Below are positions 10,599-23,199 of a stretch of DNA of 64,000 nt, one piece after another. A model generated the notes under the pieces. It was not told the DNA's origin, made no database searches, and saw only the letters and a list, made by a program, of their open reading frames with translations. The number at the start of each line of letters is the position of its first letter. Position 1 is the first letter of the stretch. Source of the DNA: Coccinella septempunctata (lineage: Eukaryota > Arthropoda > Insecta > Coleoptera > Coccinellidae); assembly GCF_907165205.1 (NCBI RefSeq), contig NC_058195.1, positions 21,100,936-21,164,935 of the forward strand, written 5' to 3'. Made by a program: the position numbers and the translations under genes.

Positions 10599-12044
10599 CA
10601 ACAGTTTTCGAGGAATTGATATCACACTTTACCGAATTGACCACTGAAATCTCAAGTCCTATCTAAACTATCGAACTGAAATTCAACATGTGCATCTCAT
10701 TTCGAAAACTATGTGCTGTTTCAAGATTTGGTTCGAATTGATCCAACAGTTTTTGAGGAATTGATATCACACTTTGCCGAATAGACCACTGAAATCTCAA
10801 TTCCTATCTGAAGTATCGAACTGAAATTCAACAGGTGCATCTCAATCCGAAAACTCTGTGCAGTTTCAAGATTTGGTTCGAATTGATCCAACAGTTTTCG
10901 AGGAATTGATATCACACTTTGCCGAATTGACCACTGAAATCTCAATTCCTATCTGAACTATCGAACTGAAATTCAACATGTGCATCTCAATTCGAAAACT
11001 GTGTGAAATTTCAAGATTCGGTTCGAATTGATCAAACAGTTTTCGAGGAATTGATATCACACTTTGCCGAATTGACCACTGAAATCTCAATTCCTATCTG
11101 AACTATCGAACTGAAATTCAACCTGTGCATCTCAATTCGAAAACTATGTGCAGTTTCAAGATTTGGGGAGAATTGGTCCAACAATTGTTAATGAATTGAT
11201 ATCACACTTTGCCGAATAGTCCACTGAAATCTCAATTGCTATCTGAACTGAAATTAAACATGTGCTTCTCATTTCGAAAACTATGTGCAGTTTCAAGATT
11301 TGGTTCGAATTCATCCAACAGTTTTCGAGGAATTGATATCACACTTTGCCGAATTGACCACTGAAATCTCAATTCCTATCCAAACTATCGAACTGAAATT
11401 CAACATGTGCATCTCAATTCGAAAACTGTGTAAAATTTCAAGATTTGGTTCGAATTGATCCAACAGTTTTCGAGGAATTGATATCACACTTTGCCGAATT
11501 GACCACTGAAATCTCAATTCCTATCTGAATTATCGGACTGAATTTCAACATGTGCATCTCAATTCGAAAACTGTGTAAAATTTCAAGATTTGGTTCGAAT
11601 TGATCCAACAGTTTTCGAGGAATTGATATCACACTTTGCCGAATTGACCACTGAAATCTCAATTCCTATCTGAAGTATCGAACTGAAATTCAACATGTGC
11701 ATCTCATTTCGAAAACTATGTGCAGTTTCAAGATTTGGTTCGAATTGATCCAACAGTTTTTGAGGAATTGATATCACACTTTGCCGAATAGACCACTGAA
11801 ATCTCAATTCCTATCTGAACTATCGAACTGAAATTCAACAGGTGCATCTCAATCCGAAAACTTTGTGCAGTTTCAAGATTTGGTTCGAATTGATCCAATA
11901 ATTCCTTAGGAATTGAAATGATATTTTGTCGAATCAACTACCTACTGAAATCTCCATTCCTATCAGAACTATCGATCTGAAATTCAACATGTGCATCTCA
12001 TTTCGAAAACTATGTGCAGTTTCAAGATTTAGTTCCAATTGATC
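10599..12044 (+). repeat. Higher-order unit 4, truncated, 10 monomers
   Basis: It begins like unit 2, including the 8 bp deletion near 11249. It is cut shorter: after about 11520 it switches to monomers with TCTGAATTATCGGACTG and closes with the TAATTCCTTAGG tail. A diagnostic GTGCTGTTTC, in place of GTGCAGTTTC, is present near 10717 and again 1446 bp later near 12163. This shows that the two heads derive from one another. Confidence 0.82.
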
Positions 12045-15000
12045 CAACAGTTTTCGAGGAATTGATATCACACTTTACCGAATTGACCACTGAAATCTCA
12101 AGTCCTATCTAAACTATCGAACTGAAATTCAACATGTGCATCTCATTTCGAAAACTATGTGCTGTTTCAAGATTTGGTTCGAATTGATCCAACAGTTTTT
12201 GAGGAATTGATATCACACTTTGCCGAATAGACCACTGAAATCTCAATTCCTATCTGAAGTATCGAACTGAAATTCAACAGGTGCATCTCAATCCGAAAAC
12301 TCTGTGCAGTTTCAAGATTTGGTTCGAATTGATCCAACAGTTTTCGAGGAATTGATATCACACTTTGCCGAATTGACCACTGAAATCTCAATTCCTATCT
12401 GAACTATCGAACTGAAATTCAACATGTGCATCTCAATTCGAAAACTGTGTGAAATTTCAAGATTTGGTTCGAATTGATCAAACAGTTTTCGAGGAATTGA
12501 TATCACACTTTGCCGAATTGACCACTGAAATCTCAATTCCTATCTGAACTATCGAACTGAAATTCAACCTGTGCATCTCAATTCGAAAACTATGTGCAGT
12601 TTCAAGATTTGGGGAGAATTGGTCCAACAATTGTTAATGAATTGATATCACACTTTGCCGAATAGTCCACTGAAATCTCAATTGCTATCTGAACTGAAAT
12701 TAAACATGTGCTTCTCATTTCGAAAACTATGTGCAGTTTCAAGATTTGGTTCGAATTCATCCAACAGTTTTCGAGGAATTGATATCACACTTTGCCGAAT
12801 TGACCACTGAAATCTCAATTCCTATCCAAACTATCGAACTGAAATTCAACATGTGCATCTCAATTCGAAAACTGTGTAAAATTTCAAGATTTGGTTCGAA
12901 TTGATCCAACAGTTTTCGAGGAATTGATATCACACTTTGCCGAATTGACCACTGAAATCTCAATTCCTATCTGAACTATCGAACTGAAATTCAACATGTG
13001 CATCTCAATTCGAAAACTGTGTAAAATTTCAAGATTTGGTTCGAATTGATCCAACAGTTTTCGAGGAATTGATATCACACTTTGCCGAATTGACTACTGA
13101 AATCTCAATTCCTATCTGAACTATCGAACTGAAATTCAACATATGCATCTCAATTCGAAAACTATGTGCAGTTTCAAGACTTGGGGAGAATTGGTCCAAC
13201 AGTTTTTGAGGAATTGATATCACACTTTGCCGAATAGACCACTGAAATCTCAATTGCTATCTGAACTATCGAACTGAAATTAAACATGTGCATCTCATTT
13301 CCAAAAATTACGTGCAGTTTCAAGATTTGGTTCGAATTGATCCAACAGTTTTCGAGCAATTGATATCACACTTTGCCGAATAGACCACTGAAATCTCAAT
13401 TCCTATCTCAACTATCGAACTGAAATTCAACAGGTGCATCTCAATCCGAAAACTATGTGCAGTTTCAAGATTTGGTTCGAATTGATCCAACAGTTTTCGA
13501 GGAATTGAAATGATATTTTGTCGAATCAACTACTGAAATCTCCATTCCTATCAGAACTATCGATCTGAAATTCAACAAGTGCATCTCATTTCGAAAACTA
13601 TGTGCAGTTTCAAGATTTGGTTCGAATTGATCCAACAGTTTTTGAGGAATTGATATCACACTTTGCCGAATTGACCACTGAAATCTCAATTCCTATCTGA
13701 ATTATCGGACTGAATTTCAACATGTGCATCTCAATTCGAAAACTGTGTAAAATTTCAAGATTTGGTTCGAATTGATCCAACAGTTTTCGAGGAATTGATA
13801 TCACACTTTGCCGAATTGACCACTGAAATCTCAATTCCTATCTGAACTATCTAACTGAAATTCAACATGTGCATCTCATTTCGAAAACTATGTGCAGTTT
13901 CAAGATTTGGTTCGAATTGATCCAACAGTTTTTGAGGAATTGATATCACACTTTGCCGAATAGACCACTGAAATCTCAATTCCTATCTGAACTATCGAAC
14001 TGAAATTCAACAGGTGCATCTCAATCCGAAAACTTTGTGCAGTTGCAAGATTTGGTTCGAATTGATCCAACAGTTTTCGAGGAATTGATATCACACTTTG
14101 CCGAATTGACCACTGAAATCTCAATTCCTATCTGAACTATCGAACTGAAATTCAACATGTGCATCTCATTTCGAAAACTATGTGCAGTTTCAAGATTTGG
14201 TTCGAATTGATCCAACAGTTTTTGAGGAATTGATATCACACTTTGCCGAATTGACCACTGAAATCTCAATTCCTATCTGAATTATCGGACTGAATTTCAA
14301 CATGTGCATCTCAATTCGAAAACTGTGTAAAATTTCAAGATTTGGTTCGAATTGATCCAACAGTTTTCGAGGAATTGATATCACACTTTGCCGAATTGAC
14401 CACTGAAATCTCAATTCCTATCTGAACTATCGAACTGAAATTCAACATGTGCATCTCATTTCGAAAACTATGTGCAGTTTCAAGATTTGGTTCGAATTGA
14501 TCCAACAGTTTTTGAGGAATTGATATCACACTTTGCCGAATAAACCACTGAAATCTCAATTCCTATCTGAACTATCGAACTGAAATTCAACAGGTGCATC
14601 TCAATCCGAAAACTTTGTGCAGTTTCAAGATTTGGTTCGAATTGATCCAATAATTCCTTAGGAATTGAAATGATATTTTGTCGAATCAACTACCTACTGA
14701 AATCTCCATTCCTAACAGAACTATCGATCTGAAATTCAACATGTGCATCTCATTTCGAAAACTATGTGCAGTTTCAAGATTTGGTTCCAATTGATCCAAC
14801 AGTTTTCGAGGAATTGATATCACACTTTGCCGAATTGACCACTGAAATCTCAATTCCTATCTGAACTATCGAACTGAAATTCAACATATGCATCTCAATT
14901 CGAAAACTATGTGCAGTTTCAAGACTTGGGGAGAATTGGTCCAACAGTTTTTGAGGAATTGATATCACACTTTGCCGAATAGACCACTGAAATCTCAATT

Positions 15001-15954
15001 GTTGGCTGAACTATCGAACTGAAATTAAACATGTGCATCTCATTTCGAAAATTATGTGCAGTTTCAAGATTTGGTTCGAATTGATCCAACAGTTTTCGAG
15101 GAATTGATATCACACTTTACCGAATTGACCACTGAAATCTCAAGTCTTATCTAAACTATCGAACTGAAATTCAACACGTGCATCCCAATTCGAAAACTGT
15201 GTAAAATTTCAAGATTTGGTTCGAATTGATCCAACAGTTTTCGAAGAATTGATATCACACTTTGCCGAATTGACCACTGAAATCTAAATTCCTATCAGAA
15301 CTATCGAACTGAAATTCAACATGTGCATCTCAATTCGTGAACTATGTGCAGTTTCAAGATTTGGTTCGAATTGATCCAACAGTTTTTAGGAGTTGATATC
15401 ACACTTTGCCGAATTGACCACTGAAATCTCAATTCCTATCAAAACTATCGAACTGAAATTCAACATGTGCATCTCAATTCGAAAACTATGTGCAGTTTCA
15501 AAATTTGGTTCGAATTGATCCAACAGTTTTTAGGAATTGATATCACACTTTGCCGAATTGACCACTGAAATCTCCATTCCTATCAGAACTATCGATCTGA
15601 AATTCAAGATGTGCATCTCATTTCGAAAACTATGTGCAGTTTCAAGATTTGGTTCCAATTGATCCAACAGTTTTCGAGGAATTGATATCACACTTTGCCG
15701 AATTGACCACTGAAATCTCAATTCCTATCTGAACTATCGAACTGAAATTCAACATATGCATCTCAATTCGAAAACTATGTGCAGTTTCAAGACTTGGGGA
15801 GAATTGGTCCAACAGTATTTGAGGAATTGATATCACACTTTGCCGAATAGACCACTGAAATCTCAATTGTTGACTGAACTATCGAACTGAAATTAAACAT
15901 GTGCATCTCATTTCGAAAATTATGTGCAGTTTCAAGATTTGGTTCGAATTGATC
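12045..15954 (+). repeat. Higher-order unit 5, 27 monomers
   Basis: It carries the 8 bp deletion near 12691 and the rare states ACAAGTGCATC (about 13576), ATCTAACTG (about 13850) and GCAGTTGCAAG (about 14040). All but the deletion are found again 28267 bp downstream in 40304-44221, which shows block duplication. The last third contains the TTGTTGGCTG, ACACGTGCATCCC and TTTTTAGGAGTTG monomers in the same order as units 1 and 3. Length is 27 monomers with small class indels. Confidence 0.85.
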
Positions 15955-16828
15955 CAACAGTTTTCGAGGAATTGATATCACACTTTACCGAATTGACCAC
16001 TGAAATCTCAAGTCCTATCTAAACTATCGAACTGAAATTCAACATGTGCATCTCATTTCGAAAACTATGTGCAGTTTCAAGATTTGGTTCGAATTGATCC
16101 AACAGTTTTTGAGGAATTGATATCACACTTTGCCGAATAGACCACTGAAATCTCAATTCCTATCTGAACTATCGAACTGAAATTCAACAGGTGCATCTCA
16201 ATCCGAAAACTCTGTGCAGTTTCAAGATTTGGTTCGAATTGATCCAACAGTTTTCGAGGAATTGATATCACACTTTGCCGAATTGACCACTGAAATCTCG
16301 ATTCCTATCTGAACTATCGAACTGAAATTCAACATGTGCATCTCAATTCGAAAACTGTGTGAAATTTCAAGATTCGGTTCGAATTGATCAAACAGTTTTC
16401 GAGGAATTGATATCACACTTTGCCGAATTGACCACTGAAATCTCAATTCCTATCTGAACTATCGAACTGAAATTCAACCTGTGCATCTCAATTCGAAAAC
16501 TATGTGCAGTTTCAAGATTTGGGGAGAATTGGTCCAACAGTTTTCGAGGAATTGATATCACACTTTGCCGAATTGACCACTGAAATCTCAATTCCTATCT
16601 GAACTATCGAACTGAAATTTAACATGTGCATCTCAATCCGAAAACTTTGTGCAGTTACAAGATTTGGTTCGAATTGATCCAATAATTCCTTAGGAATTGA
16701 AATGATATTTTGTCGAATCAACTACCTACTGAAATCCCCATTCCTATCAGAACTATCGATCTGAAATTCAACATGTGCATCTCATTTCTAAAACTATGTG
16801 CAGTTTCAAGATTTGATTCCAATTGATC
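15955..16828 (+). repeat. Head block lacking the CAACAATTGTT monomer
   Basis: It starts with the usual head monomers, including the marker at 16385. The following GGGGAGAATTGG is joined to an ordinary CAACAGTTTTCGAGG monomer instead of the CAATTGTT form. It then carries GCAGTTACAAG (about 16653) and AAATCCCCATTC (about 16733). The same sequence is present at 44222 at an offset of 28267. A related version opens the units at 33175 and 34633. Confidence 0.8.
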
Positions 16829-17996
16829 CAACAGTTTTCGAGGAATTGATATCACACTTTGCCGAATTGACCACTGAAATCTCAATTCCTATCTGAACTA
16901 TCGAACTGAAATTCAACAGGTGCATCTCAATCCGAAAACTTTGTGCAGTCTCAAGATTTGGTTCGAATTGATCCAATAATTCCTTAGGAATTGAAATGAT
17001 ATTTTGTCGAATCAACTACCTACTGAAATCTCCATTCCTATCAGAACTATCGATCTGAAATTCAACATGTGCATCTCATTTCGAAAACTATGTGCAGTTT
17101 CAAGATTTAGTTCCAATTGATCCAACAGTTTTCGAGGAATTGATATCACACTTTGCCGAATTGACCACTGAAATCTCAATTCCTATCTGAACTATCGAAC
17201 TGAAATTTAACATGTGCATCTCATTTCGAAAACTATGTGCAGTTTCAAGGTTTGGTTCGAATTGATCCAGCAGTTTTTGAGGAATTGATATCACACTTTG
17301 CCGAATAGACCACTGAAATCTCAATTCCTATCTGAACTATCGAACTGAAATTCAACAGGTGCATCTCAATCCGAAAACTTTGTGCAGTTTCAAGATTTGA
17401 TTCCAATTGATCCAACAGTTTTCGAGGAATTGATATCACACTTTGCCGAATTGACCACTGAAATCTCAATTCCTATCTGAACTATCGAACTGAAATTCAA
17501 CAGGTGCATCTCAATCCGAAAACTTTGTGCAGTCTCAAGATTTGGTTCGAATTGATCCAATAATTCCTTAGGAATTGAAATGATATTTTGTCGAATCAAC
17601 TACCTACTGAAATCTCCATTCCTATCAGAACTATGGATCTGAATTTCAACAGGTGCATCTCATTTCGAAAACTATGTGCAGTTTCAAGATTTGGTTTGAA
17701 TTGATCCAACAGTTTTCGAGGAATTGATATCACACTTTGCCGAATTGACCACTGAAATCTCAATTCCTATCTGAACTATCGAACTGAAATTTAACATGTG
17801 CATCTCATTTCGAAAACTATGTGCAGTTTCAAGGTTTGGTTCGAATTGATCCAGCAGTTTTTGAGGAATTGATATCACACTTTGCCGAATAGACCACTGA
17901 AATCTCAATTCCTATCTGAACTATCGAACTGAAATTCAACATGTGCATATCATTTCGAAAACTATGTGCAGTTTAAAGATTTGGTTCGAATTGATC
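16829..17996 (+). repeat. 584 bp tandem duplication (4 monomers x 2)
   Basis: 16829-17412 and 17413-17996 share the same monomer order at a 584 bp offset. Shared states include GCAGTCTCAAG, TAATTCCTTAGG with the CTACCTAC insertion, and the rare CCAGCAGTTTTTGAGG preceded by CAAGGTTTGG. Differences such as ATTTAGTTCC against ATTTGGTTTG show that it is not a copying artefact of identical sequence. Confidence 0.82.
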
Positions 17997-18576
17997 CAAC
18001 AGTTTTCGAGGAATTGATATCACACTTTGCCGAATTGACCACTGAAATCTCAATTCCTATCTGAACTATCGAACTGAAATTCAACATATGCATCTCAATT
18101 CGAAAACTATGTGCAGTTTCAAGACTTGGGGAGAATTGGTCCAACAGTTTTTGAGGAATTGACATCACACTTTGCCGAATAGACCACTGAAATCTCAATT
18201 GTTGGCTGAACTATCGAACTGAAATTAAACATGTTCATCTCATTTCGAAAATTATGTGCAGTTTCAAGATTCGGTTCGAATTGATCCAACAGTTTTCGAG
18301 GAATTGATATCACACTTTGCCGAATTGACCACTGAAATCTCAATTCCTATCTGAACTATCGAACTGAAATTCAACATATGCATCTCAATTCGAAAACTAT
18401 GTGCCGTTTCAAGACTTGGGGAGAATTGGTCCAACAGTTTTTGAGGAATTGATATCACACTTTGCCGAATAGACCACTGAAATCTCAATTGTTGGCTGAA
18501 CTATCGAACTGAAATTAAACATGTGCATCTCGTTTCGAAAATTATGTGCAGTTTCAAGATTCGGTTCGAATTGATC
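17997..18576 (+). repeat. 290 bp tandem duplication (2 monomers x 2)
   Basis: A two-monomer cassette appears twice in a row: CATATGC and GACTTGGGGAG, followed by TTGTTGGCTG and AAATTAAACATG. Private substitutions separate the copies: ATGTTCATC and GACATCACAC in the first, GTGCCGTTTC and ATCTCGTTTCG in the second. This shows the dimer level at which local expansion can act. Confidence 0.78.
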
Positions 18577-19256
18577 CAACAGTTTTCGAGGAATTGATAT
18601 CACACTTTACCGAATTGACCACTGAAATCTCAAGTCCTATCTATACTATCGAACTGAAATTCAACATGTGCATCCCAATTCGAAAACTGTGTAAAATTTC
18701 AAGATTTGGTTCGAATTGATCCAACAGTTTTCGAAGAATTGATATCACACTTTGCCGAATTGACCACTGAAATCTAAATTCCTATCAGAACTATCGAACT
18801 GAAATTCAACATGTGCATCTCAATTCGTGAACTATGTGCAGTTTCAAGATTTGATTCGAATTGATCCAACAGTTTTTAGGAGTTGATATCACACTTTGCC
18901 GAATTGACCACTGAAATCTCAATTCCTATCAGAACTATCGAACTGAAATTCAACATGTGCATCTCAATTCGAAAACTATGTGCAGTTTCAAGATTTGGTT
19001 CGAATTGATCCAACAGTTTTCGAGGAATTGATATCACACTTTACCGAATTGACCACTGAAATCTCAATTCCTATCTAAACTATCGAACTGAAATTCAACA
19101 TGTGCATCTCAATTCGAAAACTGTGTAAAATTTCAAGATTTGGTTCGAATTGATCCAACAGTTTTCGAGGAATTGATATCACACTTTGCCGAATTGACCA
19201 CTGAAATCTCAATTCCTATCTGAACTATCGGACTGAAATTCAACATCTGCATCTCA
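18577..19256 (+). repeat. Satellite segment shared with 29.5-30.3 kb
   Basis: It contains CTATCTATACTATCG, GCATCCCAATTCG, TCGAAGAATTG, CAATTCGTGAACTATG and TTTTTAGGAGTTG monomers in series. The same series appears at about 29670-30350, at an offset of 11096. No head marker is present. Confidence 0.7.
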
Positions 19257-22200
19257 ATTCGAAAACTGTGTAAAATTTCAAGATTTGGTTCGAATTGATT
19301 CAACAGTTTTTGAGGAATTGATATCACACTTTGCCGAATTGACCACTGAAATCTCAATTCCTATCTGAACTATCGGACTGAATTTCAACATGTGCATCTC
19401 AATTCGAAAACTGTGTAAAATTTCAACTATGAAGAACTATGTGTTTCAAGACTTGGGGAGAATTGGTCCAACAGTTTTAGAGGAATTGATATCACACTTT
19501 GCCGAATAGACCACTGAAATCTCAATTGCTATCTGAACTATCGAACTGAAATTAAACATGTGCATCTCATTTCGAAAATTATGTGCAGTTTCAAGATTTG
19601 GTTCGAATTGATCCAACAGTTTTCGAGGAATTGATATCACACTTTGCCGAATAGACCACTGAAATCTCAATTCCTATCTGAACTATCGAACTGAAATTCA
19701 ACATATGCATCTCAATTCGAAAACTATGTGCCGTTTCAAGACTTGGGGAGAATTGGTCCAACAGTTTTTGAGGAATTGATATCACACTTTGCCGAATTGA
19801 CCACTGAAATCTCAATTCCTATCTGAAGTATCGAACTGAAATTCAACAGGTGCATCTCAATCCGAAAACTCTGTGCAGTTTCAAGATTTGGTTCGAATTG
19901 ATCCAACAGTTTTCGAGGAATTGATATCACACTTTGCCGAATTGACCACTGAAATCTCAATTCCTATCTGAAGTATCGAACTGAAATTCAACATGTGCAT
20001 CTCAATTCGAAAACTGTGTGGAATTTCAAGATTCGGTTCGAATTGATCAAACAGTTTTCGAGGAATTGATATCACACTTTGCCGAATTGACCACTGAAAT
20101 CTCAATTCCTATCTGAACTATCGAACTAAAATTCAACCTGTGCATCTCAATTCGAAAACTATGTGCAGTATCAAGATTTGGGGAGAATTGGTCCAACAAT
20201 TGTTAATGAATTGATATCACACTTTGCCGAATAGTCCACTAAAATCTCAATTGCTATCTGAACTTTCGAACTGAAATTAAACATGTGCTTCTCATTTCGA
20301 AAACAATGTGCAGTTTCAAGATTTGGTTCGAATTCATCCAACAGCTTTCGAGGAATTGATATCACACTTTGCCGAATTGACCACTGAAATCTCAATTCCT
20401 ATCCAAACTATCGAACTGAAATTCAACATGTGCATCTCAATTCGAAAACTGTGTAAAATTTCAAGATTTGGTTCGAATTGATCCAACAGTTTTCGAGGAA
20501 TTGATATCACACTTTGCCGAATTGACCACTGAAATCTCAATTCCTATCTGAACTATCGAACTGAAATTCAACATATGCATCTCAATTCGAAAACTATGTG
20601 CAGTTTCAAGACTTGGGGAGAATTGGTTCAACAGTTTTTGAGGAATTGATATCACACTTTGCCGAATAGACCACTGAAATCTCAATTGCTATCTGAACTA
20701 TCGAACTGAAATTAAACATGTGCATCTCATTTCCAAAAATTATGTGCAGTTTCAAGATTTGGTTCGAATTGATCCAACAGTTTTCGAGGAATTGATATCA
20801 CACTTTGCCGAATAGACCACTGAAATCTCAATTCCTATCTGAACTATCGAACTGAAATTCAACAGGTGCATCTCAATCCGAAAACTGTGTAAAATTTCAA
20901 GATTTGGTTCGAATTGATCCAACAGTTTTCGAGGAATTGATATCACACTTTGCCGAATTGACCACTGAAATCTCAATTCCTATCTGAACTATCGAACTGA
21001 AATTCAACATGTGCATCTCATTTCGAAAACTATGTGCAGTTTCAAGATTTGGTTCGAATTGATCCAACAGTTTTCGAGGAATTGAAATGATATTTTGTCG
21101 AATCAACTACTGAAATCTCCATTCCTATCAGAACTATCGATCTGAAATTCAACGTGTGCATCTCATTTCGAAAACTATGAGCAGTTTCAAGATTTGGTTC
21201 GAATTGATCCAACAGTTTTTGAGGAATTGATATCACACTTTGCCGAATTGACCACTGAAATCTCAATTCCTATCTGAACTATCGGACTGAATTTCAACAT
21301 GTGCATCTCAATTCGAAAACTGTGTAAAATTTCAAGATTTGGTTCGAATTGATCCAACAGTTTTCGAGGAATTGATATCACACTTTGCCGAATTGACCAC
21401 TGAAATCTCAATTCCTATCTGAACTATCGAACTGAAATTCAACCTGTGCATCTCAATTCAAAAACTGTGTAAAATTTCAAGATTTGGTTCGAATTGATCC
21501 AACAGCTTTCGAGGAATTGATATCAATCACACTTTGCCGAATTGACCACTGAAATCTCAATTCCTATCTGAACTATCGGACTGAAATTCAACATGTGCAT
21601 CTCGATTCGAAAACTGTGTAAAATTTCAAGATTTGGTTCGAATTGATCCAACAGTTTTCGAGGAATTGATATCACACTTTGCCGAATTGACCACTGAAAT
21701 CTCAATTCCTATCTGAGCTATCGAACTGAAATTCAACATGTGCATCTCATTTCGAAAACTATGTGCAGTTTCAAGATTTGGTTCGAATTGATCCAACAAT
21801 TTTTGAAGAATTGATATCACACTTTGCCGAAGAGACCACTGAAATCTCAATTGCTATCTGAACTATCAAACTGAAATTAAACATGTGCATCTCATTTCGA
21901 AAATTATGTGCAGTTTCAAGATTTGGTTCGAATTGATCCAACAGTTTTCGAGGAATTGATATCGCACTTTACCCAATTGACCACTGAAATATCAATTCCT
22001 ATCTGAACTATCGAACTGAAATTCAACATGTGCATCTCAATTCGAAAACTGTGTAAAATTCCAAGATTTGGTTCGAATTGATCCAACAGTTTTCGAGGAA
22101 TTGATATCACACTTTGCCGAATTGACCACTGAAATCTCAATTCCTATCTGAACTATCGGACTGAAATTCAACATGTGCGTCTCAATTCGAAAACTGTGTA

Positions 22201-23199
22201 AAATTTCAAGATTTGGTTCGAATTGATCCAACAGTTTTCGAGGAATTGATATCACACTTTGCCGAATTGACCACTGAAATCTCAATTCCTATCTGAACTA
22301 TCGAACTGAAATTTAACATGTGCATCTCATTTCGAAAACTATGTGCAGTTTCAAGGTTTGGTTCGAATTGATCCAGCAGTTTTTGAGGAATTGATATCAC
22401 ACTTTACCGAATTGACCACTGAAATCTCAAGTCCTATCTATACTATCGAACTGAAATTCAACATGTGCATCCCAATTCGAAAACTGTGTAAAATTTCAAG
22501 ATTTGGTTCGAATTGATCCAACAGTTTTCGAAGAATTGATATCACACTTTACCGAATCGACCACTAAAATCTAAATTCCTATCAGAACTATCGAACTGAA
22601 ATTCAACAGGTGCATCTCAATCCGAAAACTTTGTGCAGTTTCAAGATTTGGTTCGAATTGATCCAATAGTTCCTTAGGAATTGAAATGATATTTTGTCGA
22701 ATCAACTACTGAAATCTCCATTCCTATCAGAACTATCGATCTGAAATTCAACATGTGCATATCATTTAGGAAACTATGTGCAGTTTCAAGATTTGGTTCG
22801 AATTGATCCAACAGTTTTCGAGGAATTGATATCACACTTTGCCGAATTGACCACTGAAATCTCAATTCCTATCTGAACTATCGAACTGAAATTCAACATA
22901 TGCATCTCAATTCGAAAACTATGTGCAGTTTCAAGACTTGCTGAGAATTGGTCCAACAGTTTTTGAGGAATTGATATCACACTTTGCCGAATAGACCACT
23001 GAAATCTCAATTGTTGGCTGAACTATCGAACTGAAATTAAACATGTGCATCTCATTTCGAAAATTATGTGCAGTTTCAAGATTCGGTTCGAATTGATCCA
23101 ACAGTTTTCGAGGAATTGATATCACACTTTACCGAATTGACCACTGAAATCTCAAGTCCTATCTATACTATCGAACTGAAATTCAACATGTGCATCCCA
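19257..23199 (+). repeat. 3943 bp tandem duplication, left copy
   Basis: It matches 23200-27142 base for base except for a handful of substitutions. Three lie in one 200 bp stretch: CATTTCG/CAATTCG near 21020, AATCAACT/AATCGACT near 21103, and ATGAGCAG/ATGTGCAG near 21178. Shared private marks include the 23 bp insertion (19427), GCAGTATCAAG (20166), AACAGCTTTCG and the 4 bp insertion ATCAATCAC near 21522, and TTTACCCAATTG near 21969. About 27 monomers long. Breakpoints are placed where the two sequences stop matching and are uncertain by tens of bases. Confidence 0.9.
19427..19449 (+). other. 23 bp non-canonical insertion, copy 1
   Basis: Between TTTCAA and GACTTGGGG the monomer carries 23 extra bases, beginning CTATGAAGAACTATGTG and ending TTTCAA. 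The second half resembles the adjacent monomer stretch GAACTATGTGCAGTTTCAAG with CAG removed. It looks like an out-of-register partial duplication. The monomer that follows has a rare TTTTAGAGG start. Confidence 0.88.

Noticed and set aside
20194..20213. CAACAATTGTTAATGAATTG as a transposon footprint or target-site duplication
   Set aside because: It is a substitution variant of the monomer start with unchanged length, has no flanking direct repeat, and occurs 18 times as a class marker.
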